A stretch of DNA of 64,000 nt from Flectonema sp. DT1601 (lineage: Eukaryota > Euglenozoa > Diplonemea > Diplonemida > Diplonemidae), in the NCBI GenBank assembly GCA_964019425.1, contig OZ025795.1, forward strand, positions 872,001 through 936,000, in the 5' to 3' direction. Each line of letters starts with the position of its first letter. Within the stretch, counting starts at the first letter, position 1. Of the stretch, positions 54,223 through 64,000 are shown piece after piece. The position numbers and the translations under genes are program-made. Below the pieces are notes generated by a model, which had not been told where the DNA came from, searched no databases, and saw only the letters and a program-made list of their open reading frames with translations.

Positions 54223-55923
54223 CTAGCATTTCGCGCAGGCAACTCTTTTGTTAAATTTGTTGGTTTTGTCGCAGAGGCTGACTCTGCAAAAGCATGACGC
54301 TTTAATTGATTTATCGGCCCTGGCTAAGGCAATATCAAGTTCCATTTGGAAGTGAGGGTCGACTGGTTTTTTCATCATTTTATGACAGTCAACAACACCA
54401 AGCATTGCCCAGATATTCTTGATGTGAATAACTGTGCGGTTGAGACCTGGAGCAAGACCAAGGTCTTGTTTGTACAGTTCCAAGGCTTCCTCCGGGCGAT
54501 TCATCTCAAGAAGAATAGCACCCAGTGCATGACGAGTAGGCTGCATAATACCCCAAGGTTCATCGTATGGAAGTGCGTCTTCCAGTTTGATTGCTTCTCT
54601 TAAGGTAGCAGCAGCTTCTTCGTGATTTCCCTTCACAAATTGCAACTCTCCCTTCATCATAACTCTGTTTACTGATAGAAGATCTACACCAGTATTGTTG
54701 TGAAGAAGTCTGGCCATGCCTGCAGGTACTTTTTTAAAAGCGACTTCGAACGCAGCTTGTTCCTTCTCAGCACTTTCAATGTCGCCTCTACCGATACCAA
54801 ATGCTAATGCTCTGGCGTAGTGAAGACTCGCAGTTGTCACGCAGTTCAGCTCTGCGTTCTTTGGGAACTCTTCAGCTAAGATATCTTCCCAACCACCGAA
54901 TCTAACCATCGTGTGAAACTTTGTTGATTTGTATGCTTCTCCAAACACTGCCAAGGGAAGATCTTCACAAGACAAGAACTCATCAGTTAGGAGGTTCCAC
55001 ATTCCATTTGCAGCCTTCATCGCTTGATCATAAATTCCACTAAACTGAGCCCCGTACATCATAAAGTGAAAGTTATGAACTGCGTACAGTGCGTAGAATT
55101 TTGTACTGAAAGTAGCATTCAGGTACTTGATGTCTTGACTAACAGCGATACGGTTCCAGTACATCGCGTCATAATACATACCACAGAGAATGTGAATGTG
55201 AGTACCCATATGGACTAAATGTCCAAGTTCAGGAAATCCCTCAGCTACGATATCTCCGTATTTGAGTGCTCGTTCTGGAAATGGTGACATCTCATAGCAG
55301 TGGAGGAAGAAGTGACAGATTCCAGGATGTGGTGGTAAGTCCTGACTTTCAATAAGATCTTGACCTTTTTGTAAGTAGTCGAGTGCTTTTAATCCCTGAG
55401 CAGGCTCAGGCATAGGTTCACCCTTTTGAATGTTCCAAAGCTTCCATGGAGTTACTGCCATAATAGCTTCTGCAGCAAGCGCCCAAACGTCAACTTCATT
55501 TTTGTGTTTCTCAACGACTTCACACATTCCCTTACAGAAGTCAATACTCCACTGCAAAACATCACCCTTTTCATCTGCTGGATATCTCTTTGCTAATGCT
55601 GCGAACATTTCTTTCTCCCAAGGATTCTTTGAGTGCTGGAGTTGTTTTTCTCCTTTTGACAACATTTCTCTCGCCCCCTTCAGAACTTCCGATGAGATAA
55701 AATCCCAAGGCATATTGTAATTTGGTCCCATCGAGTAAGACGATAACCAGTATGCCATGGCGCATGTTTCGTCAGATTTGATGCACTCTTCGAAACAGAT
55801 GATTGCTTCAGCGTGATTGTATCCGTACATCCAACCCAGTCCTCTATTAAGCCACTCTTTACACGTATCGTTAGCAGCGATTGATTCCCACTTCCATGGG
55901 CCAACATTGAACGGATAAGACAT
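54223..55923 (-). CDS. TPR-repeat protein of the TTC38-like/bacterial TPR family (566 aa)
   Basis: Intronless, 566 aa; acceptor ggttttacag 23 nt before the ATG. The N-terminal signature WLNRGLGWMYGYNHAEAIIC then FEECIKSDETCAMAYWLSSY and GPNYNMPW matches a family of TPR proteins (about 550 aa) common in bacteria, fungi and protists and related to TTC38. Conserved CHFFLHCYEMS and HMGTHIHILCGMYYDA lie mid-protein and two more TPRs near the C-terminus (AAATLREAIKLE; EEALELYKQDL). TPRs bind proteins; the biochemical role of this family is not established. The last 30 residues are Cys/Lys-rich and look specific to this gene. Confidence 0.85.
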   Translation of the reverse strand: MSYPFNVGPWKWESIAANDTCKEWLNRGLGWMYGYNHAEAIICFEECIKSDETCAMAYWLSSYSMGPNYNMPWDFISSEVLKGAREMLSKGEKQLQHSKNPWEKEMFAALAKRYPADEKGDVLQWSIDFCKGMCEVVEKHKNEVDVWALAAEAIMAVTPWKLWNIQKGEPMPEPAQGLKALDYLQKGQDLIESQDLPPHPGICHFFLHCYEMSPFPERALKYGDIVAEGFPELGHLVHMGTHIHILCGMYYDAMYWNRIAVSQDIKYLNATFSTKFYALYAVHNFHFMMYGAQFSGIYDQAMKAANGMWNLLTDEFLSCEDLPLAVFGEAYKSTKFHTMVRFGGWEDILAEEFPKNAELNCVTTASLHYARALAFGIGRGDIESAEKEQAAFEVAFKKVPAGMARLLHNNTGVDLLSVNRVMMKGELQFVKGNHEEAAATLREAIKLEDALPYDEPWGIMQPTRHALGAILLEMNRPEEALELYKQDLGLAPGLNRTVIHIKNIWAMLGVVDCHKMMKKPVDPHFQMELDIALARADKSIKASCFCRVSLCDKTNKFNKRVACAKC

Positions 55924-56156
55924 GTTGTTGTTTTTTTACGAATAATCTGTAAAACCACAAATTGATAATGTTATTGTCGCATAAAGCCAAACATCTCTTG
56001 CGTGTCACGGTGATTCCTGTTATGATTATATAAAATAAAATAAAACGATTATATAAACAAATTTAAACTGATTACAGTATTTAACAGGTGGAAACCCGAT
56101 GTCAGTATTGTAATGAGTGAATAAGAAAGTTAGATTCTCAAGCAAGCAGACCGAAG

Positions 56157-58856
56157 TCATATTGCAAGTGATTCCGAAGATGTAATGTGAGATTTTATTT
56201 TTTTTATTTCACAATCAAGGATAAGTTGATGTTCATCGTTTGCTTTTTTTACAAATCGAAGCTCGTCGTTAAGTCTCATTGTTTCCAATCGCAATCGGTT
56301 GTTGAGTTGATTTATATTCGTATCGAGTTCTTCTATTTTAAGTTCAAGAAGATCTCTTTCTGATCTAGTTTCAGACAAACGTCTTTCTGCATCAGTTATT
56401 GAATCCGTGGCTGTGTCTATAGCTGTGGCAGATAGTTTGCTTTTTGTAATATAGTCATTTTTGAGAGCATGTTTCTTTGAGAGAAGATTGGTAATAACTT
56501 CTGAAGAAGAAGATATTTTTTCACAAACTACCCTCTCGTCAGATTCAATGTTGCGGATCGCAACTGATAGTTTTATCAAATCACCATCAAGGGAGAGTAC
56601 CTCATTGGTTGATGTCATTATCTGTGATGTCAGGTCCTTCTGTTGCAATGACCAAGTTGTGTGTTCTAACATCAAAGCCTCTAAGTTCCCTTTTTCAATT
56701 TGAGCATCACACGCTATTTTTTCATTCACCAACTTCAACTTCTCACATTCATCCGAGATACAACTATACCTCTCCCTTAGAACTGCCACCATCGGTCTTT
56801 CCTCTAATAGTTGATCTTTAACTTTTTGTAAGTTATTTTCCATAATTTCTAAACTATGTTGTTGTCTTGAAATCGCCTTTAAAAGAAGTGTTTCACTCGC
56901 AAGTTTTTGCCGATGTTCATTTTTTGTTGACGACACCATTGTCGATAGTCTGGTTATGTTATTTCGTAAATTAGTCGTTTGAGTTGTGGATTGAGTTTTT
57001 TCGTCGATTAAGGATTCAAGTTCAGAAGAGTACGACTGGAGAGTTTGTGTTAATTTCTTATGAAAATCATCAAAACCAGATGCCTTGCTCACTAAGTCAC
57101 ACATAAGAACCTTATGAGCGCAGTTCATCGATTCAACAAAATCACACATAAGTTGATGTGATGTTTTCGAAGCACAAATCATAAGTTCAGTTTGCTCATA
57201 TTCAAAATTTATTAATTGAACGTTTTGATTATGTTTTATTGTTTCACTTTCACATTGAAGACAAATATTCCTAGCAGTTGATATGTCTGAATAAAACTGT
57301 TCCAGACAATTATCACTACAGTCAGTTCTTTGTTGAATATTACTACAACTGTTGGTAAACTGCACTGAACAGTCAGAGCTCGTATTGCTTAGAATAGAAG
57401 TAATTCCCTTCACACAATCTGCCTGATCAGCTGCTTTATGAATATCTCTTCTCAACTGATACTGAGCAGTGTTGAGGTCATTACCGAGTGTAGTGTTGGT
57501 TGATTCGTAGTGATCTAGCGCGGTTTGGCATTGTGACGTATCTTCAATTATGGAGGCAATTGTTTCGTTGATGCAAGCAGCTTCTTCTTTTAAGATGCTC
57601 GCCTTACCAGAAATTACTGTTATTCTGGTTGAGATTTCAGCTATCTTTCGTTCAGAAGCTTCTATAGAAAGAATTAGCCTGTCCTTGACCGCAGCCATGG
57701 CCGCAGTTGTATTCGACAGCTCAATCGATGCCTCGGAAATCGCTTGCTGCTGTTCTTCAAGACGTTTGTTTTCAGTCAATTTTAATAATTTCCCGAGATT
57801 GTCGGGTGAATTACTTTCCAAAAGAGATCTCATGTCCGTATTACCCAAGTCAAAGTTTACCTTTTTAATTCCAACTTGCGACTTTATAATTGCCGGCACA
57901 CTATTCTTATCTCCAACAACAGCATCTGACTCATCAGAACTCCTCCTTATTGATGAAGGTGGTTTTAGACCTTTAGGTGCACTACGTAAATCAAGTGAAT
58001 CAGTGTTCCTCGATGATTTCGATGTGCTTGAAGCTTTCCGAGGACTATGATCAGTTCTGTGTAGTATAACATGTGGTGATGATCCGCTTCCAACAGAACA
58101 TAACGTACTCCCAGATGATGACCTGCTCGAATCACCAATACTATGAGGTGAAAACTCTGCTGGCTGTAGTACAGTTCTAGTTATCCCGTCATAACTATTA
58201 AACTTAGGACGTACTCTAACTTTAGTTCCTGACTTGTTCCTCCGAGGACGTTTTTGTATCCTAACAGGTTCTCCAGTGAATTCTTTATCCTGCATTGTCA
58301 GAGATAATGAACTTGATCGTGATAATCCAGCACTGATAAAATCAGATTCCAGTGTTGGAGTTGACGGGTTTCGAACCAACGGATTCCCAACACGTTTATC
58401 CTTTCCAAGATTTGGTTCAAATGGGAATTGTACTTTTCTCTTTGGGGATGAGCCTAAACATTTTATATTGATATCTACTTTAAGTAATTGTTGCTTTCTG
58501 TGATGATGTTTCAGAAATAGAATTCCTGCTACCACTACTGGAATGACTAGTATCCATAGAAGCCAAAGTAGTGGAGAAGGGACTTTACATGTAGGACTAC
58601 CACCTGGTTTGTAGCATTGTGGCCCACATTCACTCGGATACGTTGGATTACCTCCACAGTAACCAAGAAATCCATTACTCAAATTACCTGAATGAAGAAC
58701 CATCACTTCACCAGCTTCATGACAACAATATCTAATACCGCCTGGAACAATTGAACACTGTGGGGACACCAATCCACTACACTCACACAAACAGCATTCA
58801 CAACGAGGACAACTAGTCCCTAATACCAATTGAGGTATTATTACCAAGACGTTCAT
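56157..58856 (-). CDS. Type I membrane protein: Cys-rich ectodomain and long intracellular coiled coil (899 aa)
   Basis: Intronless, 899 aa. A short signal peptide (MNVLVIIPQLVLGTS) is followed by an 80-residue Cys-rich ectodomain with about 16 Cys (CPRCECCLCEC; CGPQCYKPGG), one transmembrane helix at about 95-117 (LLWLLWILVIPVVVAGIL), a His/Lys stop-transfer (HHHRKQQ), a basic, Ser-rich disordered stretch to about 330 and then coiled coil to the C-terminus (about 345-890). The layout suggests a surface protein tied to a cytoskeletal rod. The family is not recognised. The acceptor (accaaccag) is more distant, about 47 nt before the ATG. Confidence 0.82.
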   Translation of the reverse strand: MNVLVIIPQLVLGTSCPRCECCLCECSGLVSPQCSIVPGGIRYCCHEAGEVMVLHSGNLSNGFLGYCGGNPTYPSECGPQCYKPGGSPTCKVPSPLLWLLWILVIPVVVAGILFLKHHHRKQQLLKVDINIKCLGSSPKRKVQFPFEPNLGKDKRVGNPLVRNPSTPTLESDFISAGLSRSSSLSLTMQDKEFTGEPVRIQKRPRRNKSGTKVRVRPKFNSYDGITRTVLQPAEFSPHSIGDSSRSSSGSTLCSVGSGSSPHVILHRTDHSPRKASSTSKSSRNTDSLDLRSAPKGLKPPSSIRRSSDESDAVVGDKNSVPAIIKSQVGIKKVNFDLGNTDMRSLLESNSPDNLGKLLKLTENKRLEEQQQAISEASIELSNTTAAMAAVKDRLILSIEASERKIAEISTRITVISGKASILKEEAACINETIASIIEDTSQCQTALDHYESTNTTLGNDLNTAQYQLRRDIHKAADQADCVKGITSILSNTSSDCSVQFTNSCSNIQQRTDCSDNCLEQFYSDISTARNICLQCESETIKHNQNVQLINFEYEQTELMICASKTSHQLMCDFVESMNCAHKVLMCDLVSKASGFDDFHKKLTQTLQSYSSELESLIDEKTQSTTQTTNLRNNITRLSTMVSSTKNEHRQKLASETLLLKAISRQQHSLEIMENNLQKVKDQLLEERPMVAVLRERYSCISDECEKLKLVNEKIACDAQIEKGNLEALMLEHTTWSLQQKDLTSQIMTSTNEVLSLDGDLIKLSVAIRNIESDERVVCEKISSSSEVITNLLSKKHALKNDYITKSKLSATAIDTATDSITDAERRLSETRSERDLLELKIEELDTNINQLNNRLRLETMRLNDELRFVKKANDEHQLILDCEIKKIKSHITSSESLAI

Positions 58857-59309
58857 TGTTGTTCACATTCATCAGGGTATGAATTTAGAAGAAACAGACT
58901 GGTTGGTTACAAATAATAGATTAAAATCATTAAGGCCATGTGTACAGTGTACGCTTCTTAATTGTCCCATTTTTATATACGACCTGTGAAACAGACAATG
59001 CAAATGAGACCTGTTAGGTATACAAACTAACAGCTTTACAAAGGGGACATCTTGTTAGGATGTCGCTCGTTGTTGAAACTGTTAACTGATACTGTAAACA
59101 GCATTAATCCGATCATCACATTGAGAGAGTGAATCATTTTGTGGTTAAGTAACTATTAATAAAAATATTATTAAAAATTAATTTTTTAAAAAAAATAAGT
59201 AATCAACAAAAGTCAGATTTTTCAGCTTCATAAACACGTATCACACCACACAGAGAAAGAGATAACAGAATGGAGCTGAGCATCTACATGAATAAAACCT
59301 TTTATAAAG

Positions 59310-59340
<31 letters not shown>

Positions 59341-60366
59341 AAAGGAAAGGAAAGGAAAGATTCGACTAAAAAGTTATTTAAAAAAAAAAAAGAAAAAAGA
59401 AAAGTGCCAAACTTCTTGAGGATAATAAAGATCAAAAAATCAAACCGTGGGAGGAAATACTTTTTTTGAAAAGAACTTAATCTCATCTCCGTTTATAAAA
59501 AAAAAAAAATTTAAAAAAAAAAAACATGCGACCTCGGATGTGAAATATAAAGAGGAAGAAAGAAAAAAGTAATAATTATTTGAATTGCTAAACAAAAGAG
59601 AACACAACGAGAAACTCGTCGGTCTTCATTACAACTATCGCCTATAAGACGAATACAGCCACCCGGGATATGCACATGAAATGGCCTGCCTTTCAGTTAA
59701 GAAAACACAGATTTATATTTCAACTTAGCAGAAAAGGTTTTTTTTTCTTTCTTTCTCAATTGGGTTCACCTTTCAACAGCAACAAAAAAAATAAAAAATA
59801 AAAAGAACTCTTCGAGAACATTTGGGAATAATAAAAAAAAAAAGAAAAAGGTGAGATGATAAGCCTTAGTGGCTCACCGTGCGTGACGTTCGGGGGGTGA
59901 GGGAAAAAATTTGTTGTATTATTCCACGAGACAAGAAAACTTCGACTCTAGCTAAGTGGCACAGTAGCTGTAAGTACTACCAGGAGCTAGGAAAGAGCAA
60001 AAATAATTTGTTTAATCGCCGTCTCAGGTGTCCAGACAAAGAGAACCACAAACAACGCAGTGAAGACAAAGAAACGAATTGACATGTGCGCTGATGGGCA
60101 CACCATTTCAAGTTACTTTCTTTGTTGGAAAAAAGGGTCTAATAAATAAAATTATCGCTTTCATCTGAGCCATTGAAACAAAAAGATACTTGAACGCATA
60201 TAACTACACTCTCTGCTGGAACCACACAATAACTGAGAAGAAAGACACACTAACAAATGTCTATATCGTGAGAAAGGAAAACACCACAACAAAAAGATTT
60301 AATAAGAGGAGGGTGCCTTCAGCTACTGCTGTATTAGAACAGGTGCTGAAGAGAGGTGTAACAATA
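58857..60366. other. Gene-free 1.5 kb with homopolymers and a GGAAA microsatellite
   Basis: A-run at 59310-59338 running into (GGAAA)n at 59339-59358, further A-runs at 59379-59389 and 59498-59524. Plus-strand frames at 59879-60381 are short and of poor composition. The right end should be the carboxylesterase 3' untranslated region. Confidence 0.6.
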
Positions 60367-62053
60367 CTACTTTCTCATTAACGTTCTCATTAATTCACCT
60401 ACGGTAACCTTATCGTTCATGCTGTCCCAGAAGTTGCACTGAGCAGTGCGGACACCAGGAAGCATTACAAGACCTTTACCTCCCTGGGCAGTAGTGACAT
60501 CAAGGTTTAGTCTGTTGTCAACTGCACTAGATTGATACTTGTCCCATGGCGCTCCTGGGTTTCCTTTTATGATAAAGTTCAACCACAACTTTTGGATGGA
60601 GACTGCAAGTTGCTGTTCATCACTGTGTTCCCAGTGACAGTCATCTTGAGTTGGCCAGGCTGGACAGTTGAAGACATATGGGAGATCAGACGCATGTGGA
60701 ACTGACAAGGCATATGGTCCAGATCCTGGAATCATTGTTTCACTCTTAGTAGCGTGGCTAAGGAAGTACATGTACAAAGAGTTAGTCTTTCTTAATGCAT
60801 CACCAGCTTCACGGTTAGTACAAGTAAGACCCATGTCAGTAACAGCATCAACTGCTGCCCACCACCAGTGGCTGTACTTCGTACTGTTTGGGTATGTGAA
60901 GTTAGGTCTTGAGTAAAGCTCCTTTACTTCCCTCAAGTGAGCAGGGGTACGAACAAGTGGTAACATAATGGCATCAAAAGCATCTTCGTCCATCAGTGGT
61001 TCGAAGACTAATCCAAAAGCCAATTCATCCTTGTTACTACCAGCTAGGAGCTCTCTACCATTTACCTCACCATCAAGCATTGAGACGAATGGATCTTTTA
61101 CTAACTCAACACCATCGATGCATGGTTGCCAAGTTCCACTAATGGCAGCATTGAGTTTCTCAACAGCCTTCCAAGGAGCCTTCTTCATGCACTCAGCAGT
61201 GGTACAGTTTAACCCCTTCATGAAGTCTTTGTACTCACCGGCACCTTCTTTAATTGTTCTGGCGGCTGGGTGCCAAAGTCCAGACTGCATTCCTGCGGTT
61301 CGTTTTTTTTTTTGTTGTTGTTGGATAAAATAAGGAATCATAACTTAAGGTCAACAGATAATACATACCTGCTCTCTTGAACAATGCCTTTGAGCGAGGG
61401 GCCATTAAGTGGGCCTGAACGTTCCAAGCACCAGCACTCTCACCTATGATACTTACTTCATTGGCGTCACCTCCAAAAGCAGAGATGTGGTCGTGGATCC
61501 ATTGAAGTGCTAAACGCTGGTCCTGAAGACCCCAGTTACCAGTAGAAGAGTCCTTTCCCTTAAGGTCGTCTGATGATAACCAACCAAAAACATTCAAACG
61601 GTAGTTGATAGTTACGATGACAGCTTCTCCTTTTGAAGTAGCAACGAGTGTCTCACCGTGGTAGGCATTACCACATCCGAAATTGTCACTACCTCCGTGA
61701 ATCCACATCAACACGGGTAAGTTTGTTTTTGGCTGTGCTCCTTTTGTTGGAGTGTAAACATTAAGAAATAAACATTCTTCACTTGTAACAACTGGATTAT
61801 CTCTTAGACACAAGGCTCCTGGACACGTTGGACCAAACCGAGTACCATTTCTAATACCTCCGGACCACTTTGGAGGAAGTGTTGGGTTCTCCCATCTCTG
61901 AGACTTACCATACTGAATTCCTAAGTAGTTGTCAACGCTTACACCGTTGGTTATTTTTGTAAAACCTTCAATCTCTCCTAACCCCGGAACCTTTGTTATT
62001 GGATTACCTGCTGTAGTCCACACAGACAGAAGTAGTAACGTGTTGCGAATCAT
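60367..62053 (-). CDS. Secreted type-B carboxylesterase/cholinesterase-like, two exons (536 aa)
   Basis: Exons (minus): 62053-61369 and 61292-60367, intron 76 nt (gtatgt...ccgcag), phase 1; 536 aa, the usual family length. A signal peptide (MIRNTLLLLSVWTTAG) is followed by the alpha/beta-hydrolase: EECLFLNVY, oxyanion-hole region PVLMWIHGGS, the nucleophile motif GESAGAW (type-B GxSxG), the acid in GSNKDELAF and the His in VPHASDLPYVF. The catalytic triad is therefore complete. Several Cys suit the disulfides of the family. It hydrolyses carboxylic esters outside the cell; the substrate cannot be predicted. Acceptor tttattttttttaag lies 24 nt before the ATG, with a 32-base A-run (62160-62191) upstream. 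Confidence 0.92.
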
Positions 62054-62157
62054 TTTTTTTTTATCAGAAAGTTTGTTCTTAAAAAAATAAATTTACTTTA
62101 CGTAAATCAGCATATTATATAAATTGTCCATCGAACTATCCAGTGTAAATAAAAGAA

Positions 62158-62159
<2 letters not shown>

Positions 62160-62191
<32 letters not shown>
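62160..62191. repeat. 32-base poly-A (poly-T on coding strand) between two genes
   Basis: Lies 12 nt after the stop of the acyltransferase-like gene and about 80 nt before the esterase acceptor, where a polypyrimidine tract would serve both upstream polyadenylation and downstream trans-splicing if transcription is polycistronic. Confidence 0.6.
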
Positions 62192-62193
<2 letters not shown>

Positions 62194-62203
62194 AATATCC
62201 TGA

Positions 62204-64000
62204 CTACCGATTTGCAGTGACACGCATCTCTGTTGCTGCAGCTGCTGATAGCAGGGTTCCCAACCCAACTGGGTTTCTTTTTTTATTTTGTAAGACTGTG
62301 TCTCGAAGGATGCGAATTGCCCATTTTAGATGTTTGCAATAAGACGTTAAATATTTAGGTGGAGCAGAAATTAGAAACTCAGTTCTCTCACGTTCGACTT
62401 TATAACTGAGGTTTATTACGGATGACGGGTAGGGAGCAGTTGAAATTAAGACATCAGTACCTACCCAATTAGGAATACGAGTGGATACCATAAATGGATT
62501 GTTTTGATGAGTCACTGTCGGTTCTTGTATTGAACCCAAGACTTCATTGAGTGTCACGTCACTTATAGTGCTCGAAATATCATTTATGTTTGATGATATT
62601 TTCTTCGCGATCGATTTTATCATTTTATCAATATCCTGTTTGTTCCTTTTTACGATACTTTTTTCAATTAATACCTCACACAATTTTCTTTCATTCAGTT
62701 CAATGTAATCAATAGGTGCACCAAAAAAAGCCTCCCTAAACACAGTAACTAAATGAATAAATTTTTCACCACCACCGTGTAGCATAAAAGCCGCTAAGTG
62801 AGTTGCCAGGTCCATGAAGACTTCAAAACGACATTGGCGAAGTAAATTGTTACCAACGTCATTAATAGTTAGTTTTGTATACGGGTATAAAGTACTACTC
62901 ATAGATGAGATTTTATATAATTTTTTCAACACTTGGGATGAAGGAACGGCATTTAAAGATTGCGGTTTCGGAATCATGATCATCACCGAATTACTTATCA
63001 AAGAAGCTTCTAATGACCTCCATTGACTGTTAGTTAAGAAGCCACTATGCTTAGCGTGGATTGCGTTATAAGGTATCCCCGGATTGTGGATTACACTGGT
63101 CAAGTTATCAACTGAAATATGAATATAAGGTCGACATCGCAATAATACTTCCAGTTCATGTGGTGGAGGAGTAGCTTCCAACAATTCTTGACATGCTAAG
63201 ATTTGTCCAACAGAAAGAGATAGCCATTTTAACTTAGTGTGATTTTCAATTTGAGATATCCACATGTACATTGATGTTTCTTTATGATAGTTTTGAATTG
63301 ATGACTTGACTAGAGATGAGAGAGATGCCGTGGTAACAATCAAAGTCAAAGGATCTATAATACTACTATCACCAACAAAAGACATCGTACCATCAGAGAA
63401 CAGTCTAACATGCAAACTTTTTCCCAACCAACAAGAAAATGGACTACACGACTCAGTAACGATATTACTGCCAGAACAATCACTCAATGATATCACACAA
63501 ACAGACTCTTCTATTATTGACACGACTGATTGTAATTCAGTCTCATTGTTGTTGAAGAGAATATCTTCGGAAAGCTCTCTCCTTGGCAGTGAGCTCAGTA
63601 GGGTGAGAGGAAACGGATTTTCACTTACAGGACCATCATCCAATACTGAGTCTATTGCCAGTTGAATATTTGAAGGGTGAATTACAGTACCATCTTCTTG
63701 TGTAACTTGAATACCATAAAGATGATTCTTATATTGGAGTACAATGTGTTGCTTACCTGATTGTGGGACTCGATACTTAATAGTGTCTGTAGTCTGACCT
63801 GACACTCTCACAGCTCTGAATAATAACATATGCATGTAGGTATCAATTATTCTGTTTCTATTTGACTTTACAGCGTTGTATGATAGATGTGTACCTTCTT
63901 CTACGGAATTCTTTAGTGACATCAAACTTGCTATAACCAATCCAGCAGTACCGTAAGTTCGATTCCCGAAATTGACATTTTTTGCGACGGCGCAAGATAA
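62204..64000 (-). CDS. Carnitine/choline O-acyltransferase-like protein, catalytic His apparently lost (5' end beyond window)
   Basis: The minus frame is open from the stop at 62204 to base 64000 (about 598 residues), so the N-terminus is outside. Family marks: QTTDTIKYRVPQSGKQHIVL and LYGIQVTQEDGTVIHPSNIQ correspond to the conserved CPT/CRAT segment around the ...HIVV...GRYF...DG...P motif; CWLGKSLHVRLFSDG to the WxDKSLQ...FxDG strand. Next comes GDSSIID (63373-63353) where active enzymes have EHSWxD. Later motifs are also worn: MVSTRIPN for LSTSQ and NLSYKVER for YGVSYxV. The active-site His is not where it should be. Either a pseudoenzyme or a highly diverged member; the fold assignment is by motif order. 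Confidence 0.65.
   Translation of the reverse strand, partial: LSCAVAKNVNFGNRTYGTAGLVIASLMSLKNSVEEGTHLSYNAVKSNRNRIIDTYMHMLLFRAVRVSGQTTDTIKYRVPQSGKQHIVLQYKNHLYGIQVTQEDGTVIHPSNIQLAIDSVLDDGPVSENPFPLTLLSSLPRRELSEDILFNNNETELQSVVSIIEESVCVISLSDCSGSNIVTESCSPFSCWLGKSLHVRLFSDGTMSFVGDSSIIDPLTLIVTTASLSSLVKSSIQNYHKETSMYMWISQIENHTKLKWLSLSVGQILACQELLEATPPPHELEVLLRCRPYIHISVDNLTSVIHNPGIPYNAIHAKHSGFLTNSQWRSLEASLISNSVMIMIPKPQSLNAVPSSQVLKKLYKISSMSSTLYPYTKLTINDVGNNLLRQCRFEVFMDLATHLAAFMLHGGGEKFIHLVTVFREAFFGAPIDYIELNERKLCEVLIEKSIVKRNKQDIDKMIKSIAKKISSNINDISSTISDVTLNEVLGSIQEPTVTHQNNPFMVSTRIPNWVGTDVLISTAPYPSSVINLSYKVERERTEFLISAPPKYLTSYCKHLKWAIRILRDTVLQNKKRNPVGLGTLLSAAAATEMRVTANR

Noticed and set aside
1-64000. Bacterial or phage origin of the window
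   Set aside because: Thirteen spliceosomal introns with consistent GT...AG junctions, myosin, CstF64 and DNAAF3 are eukaryotic.

Overview
The window is nuclear DNA from a ciliated, single-celled eukaryote. It has spliceosomal introns with a strong GTATGT-type donor, myosin, the pre-mRNA cleavage factor CstF64, an axonemal dynein assembly factor (DNAAF3) and a TMEM138-like ciliary membrane protein. It is AT-rich and full of A/T homopolymers of 20-32 bases. About 24 protein genes are supported, and all are on the minus strand. Almost every start codon has a pyrimidine/AT-rich tract and an AG acceptor 10-50 nt upstream, even where no upstream exon exists. One-strand clustering plus an acceptor before each ATG is the pattern of polycistronic transcription resolved by spliced-leader trans-splicing. 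Together with the LRR style of the gene at 21780-22979 this points towards Euglenozoa (diplonemid-like, since conventional cis-introns are common), but no leader RNA is visible and the lineage remains an inference.

Layout, left to right. 1-4.6 kb: the 3'-truncated gene of a secreted Cys-rich protein, a 61-aa protein with a KGTQTD motif, a glycosyltransferase-like protein and DNAAF3. 4.68-6.94 kb: a tandem array of a 289-bp unit in two subtypes (order A-B-B-A-B-B-B). 6.9-8.7 kb: no gene. 8.7-16.1 kb: a four-exon unconventional myosin and a five-helix membrane protein with a PDZ domain. 16.1-20.3 kb: a gene-free island of GC-richer fragments, a 574-bp element with terminal inverted repeats holding a tRNA-like segment, and one copy of a dispersed repeat split by an insert. 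20.3-34.0 kb: a compact run of RING protein, TMEM138-like protein, LRR protein, a GC-rich vWA/F-box/UBA protein, an Alba-domain protein, a three-exon coiled-coil protein, three unknowns and a secreted DOMON protein. 34.2-38.2 kb: a 1,269-aa ankyrin-like protein. 38.2-40.1 kb: no gene. 40.1-52.6 kb: a DUF789-like protein with a striking His-rich tract, CstF64, a 1,708-aa LRR protein, a two-exon 104-aa protein that no single long reading frame reveals, and a zinc-ribbon protein. 54.2-64 kb: a TPR protein, a Cys-rich membrane/coiled-coil protein, a secreted carboxylesterase and the start-truncated gene of a carnitine-acyltransferase-like protein that seems to lack the catalytic histidine.

Thirteen cis-introns could be placed with every reading frame closing exactly. 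Eleven are 64-88 nt. Two are long: 235 nt (with a poly-T-bounded dispersed repeat inside) and 273 nt. The genes do not form one metabolic pathway. Recurrent themes are cilium biology, RNA processing, LRR/coiled-coil scaffolds and secreted Cys-rich proteins.
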